DNA from: Rheum nobile
Lineage: Eukaryota > Streptophyta > Magnoliopsida > Caryophyllales > Polygonaceae
NCBI GenBank assembly: GCA_027886185.1
Contig: WOAB01000226.1
Coordinates: forward strand, 992,001 to 1,056,000
Direction: 5' to 3'
DNA: 64,000 nt
The notes beneath the pieces were generated by a model. It saw only the letters and a program-made list of their open reading frames with translations. It did no database searches and had not been told where the DNA came from. The translations under genes and the position numbers were made by a program. This document shows, piece by piece, positions 36,252 through 48,998 of the stretch. How positions within the stretch are numbered: position 1 is the stretch's first letter; each line of letters begins with the position of its first letter.

Positions 36252-38969
36252 TGTAACACTCCCAAATCGTAACCCATTTGGAAAAGTATTACCGCCAGTG
36301 ACCTCGGTGTTCCTTACCGAAGCCACCCAAGGCTTTACCGGAAATACACAAATCATGAAATACAAATGATATAAAATCATTGTAATATTTAATTAAATCA
36401 TGAATCCCGGGATTACATCCCAATCCCAAATAAGACAAATACAGAGTAAATAAGTACAGCGGAAGTCTTTTAAATATATTACAAACAAAGATCTTGACCA
36501 CAATGGTCATCTCCCAAAGATCTCAAACTGATTAAAAAAAATTATTAACACATCCAAAACATTTAAAAACCACCGTCGTCTTCATAGTCATTCTAATCTC
36601 TTTAATTACACTCAATCTGATGTGCCGAATCGAACAGATGACACCAGCCCACATGCAGAGAACAATGTTCGTGGATTAGTCTACTGAATAGACTAGCAAG
36701 GGTACAAAGTAGAAGGTTCGAGTAGTCGTATTAGGTTAGACTCATCGTTTCTCGAATAACAGCCGATAACGATAGTCAACCTTCATACTTCTACTGAAAT
36801 GAATATATATCCAAAAAATATGATCAAGAGAAGACTCCAACTGAACTGAGTCTTATGGGAAAATCCAAGAGAAGACTCCAAAGGAACGAGTCTTATCAGA
36901 AGCATGACAATGTCTGGAACATTAAAGAATCATATAACAATGATTTAAAAACTGACTGAGATGCTTCGGTTCACAACCAACCTCACCGCTTACAGCGAAT
37001 CCAGATTGGAAAGAGAACGTACTACATTCAAGTCGAGACGAGCTTTCCTAGCTGCACTATTTACTTAGATGCACTACTCGCCGAAGGTTTATTAATCATG
37101 TGCTCTCGGGCACTTATCTTATTTAATTCCAAAACGCTCATTCACGTTTCAAGCTTTTAAATATATATGCCCTGTCACGCAAGACATATATCTAAGGAAT
37201 GAACCTCACAGAGTCCAAACCCCTGGATTATATCGAAAGAATGGACCTCGCAGAGTCTAAACTTCTACTATCGCTGGGTCTTGCTTGCCCTTAAAAAGAA
37301 TGAACCTCTCAGAGTCCAAACTTTTACTATCGCAGGGTCTTAATCGCCCTTTACAATTATAAAGAAACGCGCATGGAACTCTCCGGATTCAGGCGTTTCT
37401 ACGAATACTCGTGCTAACTAACAGTCATAGCACAATAATAATTTAGGATAAATCCACATAAAGGCCCGAAAGACGATCATCAATAATAGCGTCGTTCTAG
37501 CAGATATACAACCTATTATATGATTTTCCAAAACAGTTTATAAAACCTTTTCCAGACATGAACAATAATCAATCCAAATTAATTAACAATTAAGCAATTG
37601 ATAATTAATGGAAATATGGAATGATAAACAAGAGCGAACCGCCACTTGCCTTAGATCTGACGAAGGCTGACGAACTCTAAAGGCGATGGTCCCGGGGTCT
37701 GATCAGGGACATATCTCGGATCTCAAATCCTTCTGAAACGACCCATAACAAGACCCTAAATTAGATTCAATATCTACATATATGAATCTAAAATAATGAA
37801 GATCAAAGGGCCTAAGAAAGCCAAGTCTCAACCAAGCCAACACCCAAGACACACACACACAAAACACGAACCACGCCTGCCGCGGGTGCGGTCGTGGTCT
37901 GCCGCGGGGTGCGGTGCATGGACATGGGCAGAATTCAGCAAGGTTCGAGAGGGGTTTCCTTACCAAATTCGATCGATTCCACTTCGATTCGATCTTTGTT
38001 TGGCTTCCCACCCTCTTAAGTTACACACCACCTCAAGGAATCACCTTTCGGCTGATCGAAACGAGGCTCGAAGTTGCTCTCAAACCGAGCTCAAAACCAG
38101 TCCAACAATGGAGTTTTGATAGAGGAAGAAGATGGTGAAGAAGCTGTCTTCGAGCTCAATTTTCGTCCACCTCTCCTCTATATAAAGCTCCTCCAAGGCT
38201 TCTACCTGCTTAAGCTACAAACCAACTCCAAGGATCCACTTCAACAACTCAGAACGAAGCTTGAATTTGCTCACGAACAGAGCTTGAAGTTCAGCAAAAA
38301 CCAGGATTTATGACAGAAGGGAGGAAGAAGATGGTGATGAGGCTTACTTCTGGCCTCTCCTCAACCTCTCTCTCTCCTTATATAGGCCAACCAATACGTC
38401 TACAAGCAAGCCACACATGCATAGAGGTGGCACAACCAGAAGAAGAACCGTGGGGAGCAAGGATCGGCCAAGCATGACGCGGACAAAACCTTATCGCGAT
38501 GACGACGACAGTGATGTCTACCGCTGGGTGCGGCACTCTTCTCACCGCGGGGTGCGGTAGTGCCCATCAGGAAATCGTCCTGACTTTGACGGGGCCGTTC
38601 TCTCAGATCCGAACTCCAAATGAGGTGATTCCAAATCGATGAGTTAGATCTAGAAGTCTATTTTAATCCTTCCAAATTTCTCATCGTATGGATTATGGAA
38701 TCAAGAGTTATGACGATTTTGCTACAAGGTCGCAATTGTATGACCGAGGAAAGTATGGGGTACGGGTTCTTTTAACCCCGGGTTAAATATATTCGTACCC
38801 GAATATCCTTTTAGCCCGAAAATACTTTAAATGTATTTTATATAGCTTAGAAAAATATTACAGAGATCAAACATTATACAGAATGTCTGTACTTCCCTGT
38901 ATTTAATCTGACTCGCAACATGGGCTTAAGAAAGTTCAAAATTTACCCATAAAAATGAGGGATATTACA
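36252..38969 (-). mobile_element. Solo LTR, diverged member of the TGTAACACCCC family
   Basis: This 2718-bp segment runs TGTAACACTCCC...GGGATATTACA and is flanked by ATATT at 36247-36251 and 38970-38974. It shares with the other family members the start, an ATTACCGCCAGTGA segment, an ATGTGCCGAATCGAAC segment and the end. No internal domain is present. A TATATAAG TATA-like box (minus strand) lies near 38375. It splits the AT array, whose two sides rejoin when it and one ATATT are removed. Confidence 0.9.
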
Positions 38970-38974
38970 ATATT

Positions 38975-39450
38975 CTATAGTTATATATTATGATTATATC
39001 TTATGGTTTTATTATATAGTTATATACTATGGTTATATACTACGGTTATATTTTATAGTTATATACTATGGTTATATCCTATAATTATATACTATGATTA
39101 TATCTTATAGTTATATTCCATAGTTATATAGTATGGTTATATCCTATATTATATTATATAGTTATATACTATGGTTATATCATATAATTATATACTATGA
39201 CTATATCTTATAGTTATATCCAATTTGGTTATATCCTTATAGTTATATCCAATTTGGCTATATCCTTATGGTTATATTCTATAGTAATAACCAAATTAAA
39301 TATAACTACAAGGATATAACCATAGTATGTAACTATATGATATAACCATAGATATACCGAAATTGGATATAACTATAAGATATAATCATAGTATATAACT
39401 ATAGGATACAATCATAAGAATAACCAAATTGGATATAACTATAAGACATC
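38975..39450. repeat. AT-rich tandem array, second part, ending in an inverted arm
   Basis: The array continues after the solo LTR to about 39285, then switches orientation. From about 39290 to 39450 the same phrases appear as reverse complements (AACCAAATT, ATATAACTATAAGATATAA). The junction near 39290 would allow a long AT-rich foldback. Confidence 0.85.
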
Positions 39451-39595
39451 CAAGTTTTTTTTTCTTTTTCTGGTTGCGCCTAATATTTTTTTTTTCTGGG
39501 CGTTGTGCCCAAGTCAACCGGTTCAGACCCAAAACCGGTTCAATAATCTTTAAAAAAACATTTTTCAAAAAAAAAAAAAAACTCACCCATACCTT

Positions 39596-39676
39596 GGCGC
39601 AACCAGGTTGCGCCCAAGATTAAAACTTTTTTTTTATAAAAAAAAAACTGATTTTGGGTGCAACCATGTTGCGCCC
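39596..39676. repeat. Hairpin palindromes, right cluster
   Basis: Copies at 39596-39614 (perfect GGCGCAACCAGGTTGCGCC) and 39656-39676 repeat the left-cluster palindrome beyond the AT array. A half-copy TGGTTGCGCC lies at 39471-39480. Confidence 0.9.
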
Positions 39677-39711
39677 AAAACCTGATGCGCCGCAAGAAAA
39701 AACGGGTGCGA

Positions 39712-40763
39712 AAAAGAATCCCCATAATTAATTGGGAAACGGCGGAAAATATTTCCTTTCTATTTTATCTCCATACTATTCTTCTTCCTTTAAATATTTT
39801 CCTTATTTATTCCGGTGTCGGATTATTGTCATATTGTGGTGTAGTTCTAGAAACAAAATTATAAATTAAATAATATATATAGAAAAAAAATTAACTGTCA
39901 AATTTTTATTTAAAGGTTGAAATTTGTACAACTCAAATCATACAATTTTCCTTCAGCTCAACCATAACTATTTTTTTTTGAAAGGAAGTAATTTAACCTG
40001 ATTAAACTCTACCTTAATTTCCCTAAATTTATTATTTTAGATGTTTGATAAATTCTATCGAATTCAATTTTTGTTGGTAACCTTCTATCGAATTCAAATG
40101 TTTCTAGGTGATTGTTCTTTATATTATGTAAATCTTAAAAGTACGCATAAATTAATAAACTAATAGGGCCATACGGAATAATTAAATTGATAAAATAATA
40201 AATAATTATATAAATATTAATAGGTTATTATGAAAAACAAAAAAACGAAGAAAGAGACGTATAGAAGTTTATACATGATATATTAAATTATTTAAATAAA
40301 AATAATGTAATACATAAAATGTTGCTAATATAAAAGGAGGTGGTCCAAATTAGCTGAAATGGAAGGTTGAGTTGGATGAGTAGCTGAAGCTGGAGCCGAA
40401 GTTGAATAAATAGCTGGAGTTGGAGCTGAGTTTATTAGCTTAATTATTTAAAAAATATAATTGGTGTTCGGTATTACAAGCTGAAATGAGATAAATGTAA
40501 ATTCCAACTTGTTAATCCTCAACAATCTAAGGGGTCACATTAAAAAAATAAAAAAATTAAGCTACATTAATCTACTATAAGCTTCCTAAGTTGGATTGAC
40601 ATTTTTTTACCGAACACTCATTAACTAGATTAAAAAGGAAATCCAGCTCCGTTAATCTAAAAAAAGTTTTACCGAACGGAGCCTAAGACTAGCTCTATTA
40701 TGAAATTTAATCCACTATATCTATCTATCTATCTATATTAAAGAAGAGGCCTACAGTTGAAAA
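39712..40763. other. AT-rich intergenic DNA with a probable MITE remnant and ATCT microsatellite
   Basis: There is no gene signal. From about 40340 to 40685, GCTGAA/GAGCTGG-type repeats are followed by AT-rich sequence ending TTTTACCGAACGGAGCC, with an internal ACCGAACAC copy, which resembles the end of a hAT- or Harbinger-like MITE. A short (ATCT)n microsatellite at about 40719-40735 precedes ATATTAAAGAAGAGGCC. Confidence 0.5.
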
Positions 40764-42481
40764 ATGCAAACGCTCCCAAACAACTCGAAAAACCTAAAAA
40801 CTTTCTCCTCACTGTCGCCGCCGAACTTCAACCAGATCTATGCCGCCTTCACCGCTGATTCTGTCCTCTCCACCACTGAAACCTCCGCCTCCTCGACTCC
40901 CCATGATATCTCCACTCCAGATCTTCAACTCTCTTCCAAACCTAAAACACACTTCCCAAACCAAACCCCAACCCCTAATCGGAGAACCCTAAACCCAAAT
41001 CTGACCCATCCCCTCACTAATCTTTACCTTTGGCCCGGTCTCTGCCAGTTATGGGCTGGAATTTCGTGCCTCTGCTGGGTTCGGCTTCTTTTGGCTGCTT
41101 CAACGCCGTGTGCGGTTGTGGTTGTCCAAGTGCTGCAACGCGGATGATGGAGTGCTGATTTCTGTATCATGCCTCTTCGTCAACTGCTTTGGAGACCCTC
41201 CCACTGGAACCTCACTGTGGCGGTGTACCCCCACAAGTCGAAGATCGCTTTCTACATCTTTCTGCGATAACGGAAAATCAGGTGCTTTCGGACCTTAATC
41301 TTTGTTTTCTTTCTCTGTGATTTTGATCTCTAGAATACTAGCTATTTAAATGAACCCCTTGAATCCCTTACCTATGACCTTTATCTTAATAATGATGACT
41401 CCATATTCTTCGGTTTGAATATGAATCATTTCTGTTATGATGATTTATGGCCTATTTTAAAATCGATTCTGCATCTTGACTGGATTTCTTTGACTTCCTT
41501 CTTTGAGTTGAGTGGCTATCTTTGTTTTTGTCTTTGCTCTTTCTTTTGCATGCTCTGTCTTTGTTTCTGCTTCTTGTTTTTTCCTTTGGTTGCTTCTTTG
41601 TACTGGCTTCTGTGGTTTCTTGTTTCTGTTGATAGGTTATGCTTCAGCTGCGGTGCAAAGAAATTAATTAAAATTGTGAACCTGCACCCTGAACTCTTGA
41701 AACGAACTTCAAACTGCTATTATGATTCCCCCACTAATACTGAATGGTATGCTTACCTTACTCATCCAAACTGGAACACTCAGGTGAAAGTTCAGGGTAG
41801 AAATATCATTAGGCCTCAGAAAGAAGGCAGTACTTCTAAGGGTTCTTTAAACCAATCCCAACTTTCTAGAAGGTCGGTTTACCCTTCACATCAAATTCTA
41901 AGTATGTCTTTCAGTAATACTACCCTTCTTGTTCTATTGTGGTGTTGGTGTGTTTCAGGTTCCTTGAGCTATGATCTTCACTACGTATCACAGGATAAGT
42001 GTCGAAAACATATGAATACTCTAAAAAATTATTTTGGCACACCAGAGCCTTCTTACAAAATTGAGTTGTTTTATGCTATAGCAGCCACCAGACTGTACTA
42101 CTCTCCTACACATGTAATACTAAACCATCGAATATTCATTGATTTGGATTACTTCAATGTTATCAGCCTCTCCATACGAACCTTATCCTACTCATTATCC
42201 TATGTAATTACACAGAAATTTGCATATGACATGGCATTATACGGCAGATGGATCATATACATTATTCATGGAAACATAACCTGGTTGATATTCCAACAAA
42301 ACATATCTACATTATTGCTTCATTTGCACAGGTGCATCATTTGACAACTTTATCTCAAATGAAAACTACTGCATGGCTATGGGACACACAATATAGCATT
42401 TCACTATGCATGATAAACATAAATTTGACCAACAGACGCAGGCAAATGGACCTTTTTAAACCCTATTCCTTTCTGGTTTTT
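40764..42481 (+). other. Region 5' of the LINE ORF2, possibly its leader/ORF1 remnant
   Basis: Several open frames occur (40764-41147; 41415-42344), but none matches a family I can name. A CFSCGAK segment near 41640 might be a broken zinc knuckle of an ORF1 protein, and the 41500-41640 part is a Cys/Phe/Leu-rich stretch that looks like translated non-coding DNA. The LINE 5' end was not located. Confidence 0.3.
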
Positions 42482-45400
42482 ATGAAGATTACAGCATGGA
42501 ATTGTAGAGGTTTAGGATGAAGAAACCTTTGGACTGATATCGAGTCCTTTTGCAAAATTGAAAGGATACAACTTATGGCATTATTGGAAACAAGAACTAA
42601 TAAAATACCAGACGAGAGAATCTGGAGAAAAGCGGGGTTTGACGAATGTGCTTATTCTCCCGCTAGAGGATTTTCAGGAGGTCTTTGTATCCTCTGGAAA
42701 TCATACCAACTTGTAAACGAAATGCTGGAATTGGACCAAATTGATTCAAGATTTGTAACTCTCAAATACACAAACTTGCAAAATCTGAGACAGTTAATAA
42801 TTATTTGCGCCTATGCTCCACCACATGAATAGGGAAAGGATAAGTTCTGGGATGATATATTTTTCTTCATCTCAAACTGCTCTTTGCCTTGTATCCTTAT
42901 GGGTGATCTTAATGAGATTCAAATCCCACAAGAAAAATCGGGAGGAGTACAACCATCCATTAATCGATTTAATCGACTAATAAGCAACAAAAATAGATGT
43001 AACCTCATCAATATTCCATCAACGGGAAACACATACACATGGCGGAGAAATCAAACACAAATTGATAATATATATGCCAAACTTGACAGAACACTGGTAC
43101 AACATGAGATTATTGACTGGTACCCTGATTTACAAACCAAAAACCATGCTTTCACGACATCAGATCATTGCCCAATCTCAATTGAACTAAGTTCAAGTAC
43201 GCCATTCAAATGCCAACCATTTAAATTTGAAAAGATATGGATGAGTCGAAAAGACTTTAAGAATGTGGTACAACAGACCTGGCGAGTTCATTACCATGGT
43301 TCACGCATGTATGATCTGGTCCAAAAAACAAAATTACTCAAGAATAAAGCAAAGGCATGGAATAAGACAACTTTTGGCAGTATTTTCACTCAATTACATA
43401 ACACAGAGGAAGAACTGATCGACATCCAAAATGAAATCAGTAATAACCCGAATGTCAACTTAGCACAAAAGCAAACACGATTATTGATGAAAAAGGAAAA
43501 ACTACTTAATTTTCAAAAAATTTACTGGAATCAACGAGCAAAAACAAAACATATAAAACTCAATGATACCAATTCAAATTACTTTCACAGAATTGCTTCT
43601 GGACATAGAAATCGCAAAGCTATCAAAGAAATACGAACATCGGAGGGAACTGTGATAATGGGAGAAGAGAATATCAGAAATGAAATTAGAAGGGATTTTA
43701 TCAAACGTTTCAAGAGCAATCCAATCAATAACACGAACTTACAAGACCAGTTACATATTATAGAGACAGGATTGACAGACTTAGATAATATTGAATTGAT
43801 TAAACCAGTAACAAATGAAGAGATTAAAAATGCAGTATTTGATATTGGACAAAATAAATCGCCAGGGCCTGACGGTATGTCTGCTGAATTCTACCAAAAA
43901 TACTGGAGTATTGTTGGGTCCTCTGTTACTCAAGCAGTTAAGAGTTTTTTCCTTTCCGGAAAATTACTTAAACAAATCAACCACACATTTATATCACTGA
44001 TCCCGAAATGCGACAACCCGAACTCAACTAACCATTACAGACCAATCAGCCTTTGTTCCACGATCTATAAGATCATCTCAAAATTTTTAACTCAAAGACT
44101 TAAAAAGGTCATGGAAAAATTAATTCACCTACTACAAGGGGCTTTTGTAGCTAATAGATCCATCCACGATAATATTCTCATTGCGCATGAGATTTTTTAC
44201 TCGTTCAAAATGAGAACAGGAACAGAAGGATATATAGCAATTAAACTCGATATGGAAAAAGCATATGACAGGATTGAGTGGAGCTTTATTACAGAAACTC
44301 TCAAAAAATTTGGGTTCTACTCAACTTTTATTAACTGGATTCAGGAATGTATATCTTCGGTATCATTCTCGGTACTGGTTAATAATGGCCCAACAGAGAT
44401 TTTCATACCAAGTAGAGGACTTAGACAAGGTGATCCCCTCTCACCATTTCTCTTCATTCTTGGAGCAGAAATTCTAGCACGAAAACTACAAGTTACAACA
44501 GATAGAATAAGAAAACCAATTGGATTCCAGATATGTCGAAATGCTTCGCGAATCCCGTTTCTTGCATTCGCGGATGACATTATGATCTTCTCGCCTGTAA
44601 GCCAAACTCATTGTCATGAGATCAAAGAAATAATTGACAACTATTACCTTATCTCGGGACAAAAGGTTAACTTTGACAAATCATCGTTTCAAGTTACGAA
44701 AGAAGTACCAAACACACATAAAACTCAAATACAAAGCATCCTTACCATTACTAGTGTCACTGCCCTAGATAAATATCTGGGTTGTCCTATAATTAATGAC
44801 AGAACTAATGCTAATACTTTTCAGGAAATCATTATTAATTCGAAATCACAATTATCCAAATGGAAAGCCAACTCTATTTCGCAAGCAGGAAGATCGACTT
44901 TAATCCAATCAAACTTAGCTGCAAAACCAAACTTTATAATGCAAAGCTTTATGCTACCAACAACAACTCACAATGAACTAGATAAGATCAACAAAAATTT
45001 CTTCTGAAACAAAGGGGATAGTCATAAACCCTTGATTGGATGGGACAAAATTTGCAAACCAAAAACACAAGGCGGTTTAGGCATTCGAAAAAGCAAAGAT
45101 GTCAACCATGCGCTTCAATATAAATTGATCTGGAAAATTATGGCTGAGCCATATAACTAATGGGTTAGAACAATTACTGCCAAATACCTAAAAGAGTAAC
45201 ATATATTGAACTACGAGAAGAAGGGAAGTGTTTCTTGGCAATGGGGGAACCTTATGAACCTCCGAGATGATTTCTGTCGAGAAATCATCTGGCAAGTTGG
45301 AAACGGCGAAACAATCCGCTTTTGGAAAGACAAATGGATCCTCCAAGAGCCACTCTAAAAAATACAAAATTGTAATCCAGAAACTAATCTCAATGAAAAT

Positions 45401-46419
45401 GTGTCAAAATATATTAAGACTGATAAAACATGGAATCTTGACAAACTAAACGAGGTTTTACCACCGGATATTATGCAAAACATTTCAGGTATTGCCATCC
45501 CTCTCGGGAATATCTCGGATAGACTTTACTGGGAAACTAGTCGCAATGGCTGATTTACAACAAAATCAGCCATGAAACTTATCAAACAAACAGAAAAACT
45601 ATACTTCGTATGATTCTAGCTGGATTTGGAATCTTGATTGCTATCCGAAAGTCAGAAACTTCATATGGAAAATTACCAAAAATGGGTTACCAATAAAAGA
45701 ACGATTATTGGTTAAAGGAATCCCAACCCCCGCAGGATGTGTTAATTGCAATTGCCAAAGTGAAAACGCAATCCATTTGCTCTTTGACTGCCCTCTCACT
45801 ATGAGTACCATTGATAAAATTGACCATGAAATCACTAACATTATCACCAATATTAATTGCACCAATAGAAACATCATTGAACTCATTGATGAAATAAGGA
45901 ATAAATTGAGCAAACAAAAATTTACAACTCTCGCAACCACTTGGTGGAGCGTTTGGTTCCTTAGAAATACAAAAACCTTTTCTTCAGACAATAATAGGAA
46001 TAACCCTATCAAGGACATTGTTGTCTACACAAAACAGATGATTTTTGCATGGAATAAAACTAAATCCTTTGATCCAGACGTCCTAAATAGCACAACGGGG
46101 AATAAACGAAAGGGTGTTCCGAGAAGGAATAAAACTAAAGACAGGATGGCATGGACAAAACCTAGTAGAAACGTTACCAAGATCAATGTGGATGGATCCA
46201 CTAAACTTAACGGAGACTCAACATTTGGAATAATCATGAGAAATGATAAAGGAGAAAATATCTGCATCCATGGGGGCAAATGCGGTAAATCAATGGCGTT
46301 GAGAAGGGAAACATTGGCCTTCAGGAATGCGCTACAAAAAGCAAAAGAACTAAAACTGGAACACATTGAAATTGAATCTGACAATCTTACTATTGTCAAT
46401 GTTCTTAAAGGTATCTGGG

Positions 46420-48980
46420 TGTAACACCCCCAAATATATAACCTTGAAGGCATTACCGCCAGTGACCTCAGACGTTCTGTCTGATGTCACCGAAGGCTTT
46501 ACCAGTTGATATAAATCATCAAACAACAATTATGATACAAAATATCATAACCTTCGATTAAAATCATTATTTCGGTATTACATCCATAATCTGAAATACA
46601 ACCAAAATAAAAAATCAGGTTCATTACAGCAGAATTCTTTACACAAAACATATTTAACACATCGGAAGTCTTTAAATAACCATCAAAAGGGTCTTGATCG
46701 CAATGATCACCCGCCAAGGATCTCAACCTGAATAAACTTATCAAAAACACCGTTTGCCTTCATAGTCGTTCTAGCCTTCACAGGATGACAACTTATCTGA
46801 TGTGCCGAATCGAACGGATGACACCAGCCAACCATGCAGAGAACAATTACGGTTGGTTAGTCTAATGAAAGACTAAGCAAGGGTACAAGTAGAGTGGTTC
46901 GAGTAGTCATATTAGGTTAGACTCATCGCTTCTCGGATTAAAACCGATGACGATAGTCAACCACCATACTTCTACTGGAATACATGAAAAGACATGATCA
47001 AGAGAAGATTCTGGAGACCGGGTCTCACAACAATCAATCTCAAAAGAATCATACAAGCGTTCAAAAATGACTTGATGTTTTGGTTCCCGACCAACCTCAC
47101 CGCTCAAAGCGAATCCAGATTGGAAAGAGAACGTTACTCTGATCAAAGTCAAGACAAAATTTCCTAGCTGCACTATTCGCCCAAGGGTATATTTAATTAT
47201 GTGCAGCAACGACACTTATCTCATTAAATTCCATAACGCGCATCACGTTATAAGCTTTTAAAATCTCATCCACACGGGATAAAGAGATACCGTCGGGAAC
47301 TAAATCCCTAAGGCGGAGTTGACTCGGGAACTAAATCCCTAGAGTTGAATCGGGAACTAAATCCCTCGGGAACTAAATCCCAAACAACAGAGTCGGGAAC
47401 TAAATCCCAAACAACAGAGTCGGGAACTAAATCACTGCAAGCGGCACCAGTTGTGTGCACAAACCCTGAGTAAGAGTATGGTCAAGACCAGAGAAGGATG
47501 GTAGAAACTAAATCCTAACCACCAGGTTATCAAGAAACGACTAGCACTTGCAATGAGATACACAGTAGCGTTCCTACGAATATTCGTGCTAACTAAACAG
47601 TTCAAGCACACAATAATCCACAACAAAGCCATCACGGCCAATAACAGATAAAATAACGTTGTTCTAACGATATACAACCTATCATAATATCTGTATTTAA
47701 TCACATATAAATATATATATAATAGCATTGTTTTAGCAGATATACAACCTATTATAATATCATATTTTAAATCATAACATTTATCAAAACTGTTCCCAAC
47801 GAAAACAGTAAATCATCCCAAATTAATTAACAACTAAACAATTGATAATTAATTGAAATATGGAATGATGAGCAAGAGCAAACCATCACTTGCCTTAGAT
47901 TTGCAGAGCTTAAACGAAGCTTAAGACGATGAGTTTCCGGGCTCGAAACAGGGACAAATCTGGCAACACAGATTCCTTCGGATCGACCCATAAAGAAACC
48001 CTAAGTTAGATTCGACAATAACGAGTATGAATCTAAAGAATAACGAAAGCAATCGAAAGGAACGAAGCCCGATCGAAGGTCACAGGAGCCAAGGCCGAAA
48101 CAGACCAGGGGTCTCTGGGTGGCGGTCGCCGCCTGCCTTACGGCGGGCGCCGCTGTTCGTGGCGGCGGTCGCCGCCTACCTTACGGCGGGCGCCGCTGTG
48201 AACTGCACAGAAAATGCGAGAAGAGAAATCTCACCGACGACGATCGTTTTGCTTCTCCCTTGGCTTGCTTTGGATTCTAAGCTTCTAAGGGCCTCCAAAG
48301 CTTCACTTTGCAACTGGAATGAACACCAATGGAGCTCCGGCGATCGATTACGAGTTCTCCGGCGAAGAGCTTGATTTCCCGACGAGTGATTTATGTGGAG
48401 ATTGAGCTCGGATTTGTGTATCAATCAGCTCCCAATCACTCCCTTTTTATAGCCAAACTCAAGGGGACAAGCAAGGGCACGTGGATGGCCACAAATCGGA
48501 GGTCTCTAAGTCACCGGCAACGTAAAGGCTAGGCCTCTAACAACCTGCAACATTGGCGGCGGTCGCCGCCGTCGACATGGGGTCGCCGCCGTCGACATGG
48601 GGTCGCCGCCGTCGACATGAGGTCGCCGCCCATTTTTGCCTGGCAGCGGTCGCCGCTTTTCGACCCACTTGGCAAGTTGATGAAGATGACGTGTTCAGGG
48701 TTTGGCGGCGGTTGCCGCTGACTGGCAGCAGTCGTCGCCTAGGCCATTTCTCGTCCGTTTTGCCTTAAAACGACATGGCCTTAGCCTGGGTTAATAATAT
48801 TCGTACACGAACGAATATATGAGTCCCGAAATACGTTAATTGTATTTCATTTCACTTAGAAAAATTAGTACAGAGATCAAACATTTTACCGAATGTATGA
48901 ACTTCTCTGAAATAAATTCGACGTGTAATACGGGAGTTGGAAAAATTCCAAAATACCCTTATAAAATGAGGGGTATTACA
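46420..48980 (-). repeat. 3' LTR of the 8.5-kb Gypsy element
   Basis: A 2561-bp LTR. Compared with its partner it lacks about 60 bp near 47045 and has different copy numbers of three tandem motifs: CGGGAACTAAATCCC (47290-47430), the GC palindromes (48118-48200) and GTCGCCGCCGTCGACATG (three units near 48560-48620). Confidence 0.93.
48443..48452 (-). promoter_or_regulatory. TATA box-like site in the 3' LTR
   Basis: CTATAAAAAG on the minus strand, the element's coding strand. The same motif recurs at the equivalent place in the 5' LTR. Confidence 0.55.
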
Positions 48981-48982
48981 TT

Positions 48983-48998
48983 ACCTCCCCCTTAAAAG
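48983..48998 (-). other. Polypurine tract of the 8.5-kb Gypsy element
   Basis: On the minus strand a purine run containing AAGGGGGAGG lies two bases before the LTR terminus TGTAATACC. It would prime plus-strand synthesis. Confidence 0.85.

Larger units (their letters stand above)
33844..39711. mobile_element. Possible TIR-bounded repeat element around the palindrome/AT array
   Basis: The block starts TTCGCACCCAATTTTTT and the reverse complement of its right end starts TTCGCACCCGTTTTTT, an inverted terminus of about 16 bp with two mismatches. An AGAAT motif lies just outside each end (offset by a base or two), which could be a degraded target duplication. Without the nested solo LTR the block is about 3.1 kb, has no protein-coding capacity and is filled with palindromes, telomere-like repeats and AT repeats. 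The boundary call is tentative. Confidence 0.35.

Noticed and set aside
40719..40763. Helitron 5' end at the ATCT repeat and ATATTAAAGAAGAGG
   Set aside because: It resembles some plant Helitron starts, but no CTRR end, 3' hairpin or insertion between A and T could be found.
41415..42344. 309-codon frame as a real membrane protein
   Set aside because: Its Cys/Phe/Leu-rich first part has no family match and it overlaps the region leading into LINE ORF2; it is more likely fortuitous.
47432..48768. Open frames within the 46420 and 52373 LTRs
   Set aside because: They are LTR sequence. Similar frames in both copies reflect LTR identity and not selection.
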